In this document: piece by piece, positions 25,301 to 27,515 of the stretch
Position numbering within the stretch: position 1 is the stretch's first letter
Layout of the letters: the number at the start of each line of letters is the position of its first letter
DNA from: Pelargonium nanum
Taxonomy: Eukaryota; Streptophyta; Magnoliopsida; Geraniales; Geraniaceae
Assembly: GCA_036897485.1 (NCBI GenBank)
Contig: JAYMTF010000987.1
Span: 1-27,515 of the forward strand
DNA: 27,515 nucleotides
Direction: 5' to 3'
The notes under the pieces: model-generated
Databases searched by the model: none
What the model was told of the DNA's origin: nothing
Seen by the model: the letters and a program-made list of their open reading frames with translations, nothing else
Position numbers and translations under genes: made by a program

Positions 25301-27440
25301 GAGTTGAATTAATTCAAGATAATTACTCTATTAGTTATCATTATAATGTTGGATTTACCCAAAGTTTGATAATACACACCAAAAAGTTTATACTCTTCAA
25401 TAATTTATTAATTCTAATTAGACTATAACAAAAATATTTAAAACTACTGGTTTGAAAATTAATCTATTCAAACATGTCTGACAAAGAAATTGAGGACTTA
25501 GTTGCGTCACTCGGATCGCAAATCAACCCGCACACAAAAACTTAACACTATCAAATTGATGCACAAATGCTAAATCATCTTGAAAAATCAAGTCGAATAT
25601 TTGCTCTAGAATCATATCCATTAGTCGGCTCATATATATTTATGTATACTCATATATATTTATGTATACGTATATGTTTTTTTTATATTTTTGTGTGTGT
25701 ATTGATGGGACAAAACAAAACCATAATGGAGTAGCTGGCTTGGAATAATGAAACAGGGATTTGGAGTGTTAAACATATGCCCTAATCTCAGGGAAATTAA
25801 GAAAACACCAAAACTTTTAGGCAAAGCAAATGGTCAATGCTCTGATTAAAAATTATACTAATAAATACTATATGCTTGGATTTTTATATGAATAGACAAG
25901 ATTTGAGATATCTGTATACCAGTAAACTAATAGGTATTCATGTTGATATATATACTTCCAAAGAAATAATCTTCTCTGCAAGTTCTATATGAAAAAATGT
26001 CATCACGACGACAATGATCGTTTAGTGATTAACCTGTATTAAATAGTAACTACATTAATTAATTGTTATCCTCGAAACAAATCATCCGCAAAGATTGGAC
26101 ATTATTGTCGAAGATCCACAGTAAAAATAAATTAATGCTAGTTTGGTCAAGATGTTGAAAAAGTGGTCATTGCTAGATCAAGAAATGGTTGAACCCAGAA
26201 ACAAGGAAATGATCAAGAATGGTTGGGTGGTGATCACTAAAAACCAAAAGCGTATGTGCCAGTCCATTTATGTCGTCTCTTACTTATATATCTAATTCAA
26301 GTAAATACATACTCCAACTTTGTAATTTATAAATATAATATGTGTGCCAAAACCGTACGTCTTTGATTATAATTCTCATGGCTAGTTGGAAAGAAATTAA
26401 CTAGATGAGTTATGTCCAATTCAGGCTTCAAAATTGTAGACATTCAACACAGATTTTGTAGTATTATGGAAATAATTAACATTGGTCCTATAATTTCCAA
26501 AAGACAAAGATGGATTCAAAGTCATGACTCGTAGTAATTATATCTTCATTTATTAAGTGTGTTTATAATATTTTTAATTACAATATGATCAGAATATAGT
26601 TAAATTAATTATTTAATTATTAACAGATACAATATTGGGATGAGATCAATATTGACGTAATTATTGACATTGAATAAAATCTAATTTAGCGTAGTAGCTA
26701 CGTGAATGAATAATGGTTAAGAGTCAATTGAATTAAGAAAAAAGGAAGGCTACCTAGATGACGACGTATAGAAAAGTAGTGTATATACTTGTAGTTGTAG
26801 CTCGAAATTTATTATACATTTTGTCAATGAGATGCCTTATAGGGTGTGTGCCCAACTGGACCATACCTTATCTATATACTCGTATACAATACTACTCTCC
26901 TTGGCGACCTCTCCAAATCATCAAACCACTACTAATAAATCGAAAACAATTTCTAAATTATAATTTTTTAGGTATAGGTTAAGTTAAATATTAAAGTAAA
27001 AATACATGACACACATCACGTTATCACTCATATATACTCAAAGAATTTGTTATTGCAAATATAACTTTTATTGAGTTGTTCAAACAATATTGATAACTTA
27101 GGTTAAACCTATTTTGTAAGAAAATAAATTATTTGCTCTAATTTAATAGCTTTATAAATCTCCTCTACTAGTTCTTCATGAAAAAATTATTTGAATCACC
27201 GATTGTTCTTCTAATTTTATCGGCTAATCATTTTTTTCTGTATTATTATGTATTAAATAAATATAAATTTAACAAATATGATTTTGTAAGTTTTGTTTTT
27301 CCGTTAGTTTCATCAATATTACTATTGGCTCATAATATTATTCGACCCTCTTGCAGACATCTCGTTATCATCCCTAAATTCACTATATGGTAGTTTGTGA
27401 GAGCATGTTTTACTACATTTAGATTAATTCTCCTTATCTT
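25301..27440. other. AT-rich upstream region without genes
   Basis: About 2.1 kb with no coding motif on either strand; frames such as 26758-26982 and 27178-27393 are AT-rich and unrecognised. It contains further W-boxes read on the minus strand: TTGACC at 25832-25837 and 26145-26150, and TTGACT at 26722-26727. Confidence 0.5.
25629..25668. repeat. Perfect 20-base tandem duplication
   Basis: CTCATATATATTTATGTATA occurs twice head to tail with no mismatch, which suggests a recent duplication. Confidence 0.9.
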
Positions 27441-27441
27441 T

Positions 27442-27472
<31 letters not shown>
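27442..27472. repeat. Compound (TA)n(GA)n microsatellite
   Basis: About seven TA units pass directly into eight GA units. It sits immediately beside the hairpin at the window edge. Confidence 0.92.
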
Positions 27473-27481
27473 GTTAAGGAT

Positions 27482-27515
27482 CCTAAGCCAAAGATTAATT
27501 GGCTTAGGCTAAGCC
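27482..27515. repeat. Perfect hairpin at the window edge, possible transposon terminus
   Basis: CCTAAGCCAA (27482-27491) and TTGGCTTAGG (27499-27508) are exact inverses separated by seven bases. The last 15 bases (GGCTTAGGCTAAGCC) are again a palindrome around one base. The unit CTAAGCC/GGCTTAG thus appears three times in 33 bases. The structure continues out of the window, so it could be the end of a mobile element. Confidence 0.55.

Overview
The window is nuclear DNA from a flowering plant, most likely a eudicot. It is AT-rich, with intron-dense genes that have GT-AG borders, MITE-type repeats and a nuclear-type tRNA gene. Four protein genes could be assembled exon by exon with the reading frame intact across all junctions. 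A fifth is only a 3' fragment. Gene identities rest on motif and family recognition by eye, not on a database search.

Layout. 1-3500: repeat-rich DNA holding the last two exons of a glycine-rich RNA-binding (RRM) gene on the minus strand (681-1002), a Stowaway-type MITE (1390-1665) and a tRNA-like tract near 1830. 3145-3370: a promoter with ACGT/G-box elements. 3524-5298: DGAT3 on the plus strand, two exons, a soluble [2Fe-2S] acyltransferase of oil metabolism. 6300-16209: a 24-exon SNF2 annealing helicase of the SMARCAL1/CHR18 type on the minus strand, 704 residues. 16210-18032: a divergent intergenic region with the leader of the next gene. 18033-20874: a 13-exon vacuolar-type aspartic proteinase with a saposin-like insert, plus strand, 501 residues. 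21146-21216: tRNA-Gly(GCC), minus strand. 22201-24918: a five-exon group IIb WRKY factor closest to WRKY47, minus strand, 488 residues. 24919-27515: AT-rich upstream DNA with W-boxes, a microsatellite and a hairpin at the edge.

The genes do not form a pathway. DGAT3 and CHR18 are convergent neighbours, as I recall At1g48300 and At1g48310 being adjacent in Arabidopsis, which suggests old conserved microsynteny. The most notable biology is in the aspartic proteinase. Both catalytic Asp residues are kept, but the flap Tyr is replaced by Asn and the second catalytic motif reads DSGM instead of DSGT, while the frame and splice sites are clean. That points to altered or lost catalysis in an otherwise preserved protein. 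Secondary points are short RPA- and PCNA-binding-like motifs at the two ends of CHR18 and the missing first half of the RRM gene. I saw no CRISPR, operon or phage-like system, as expected for plant nuclear DNA.
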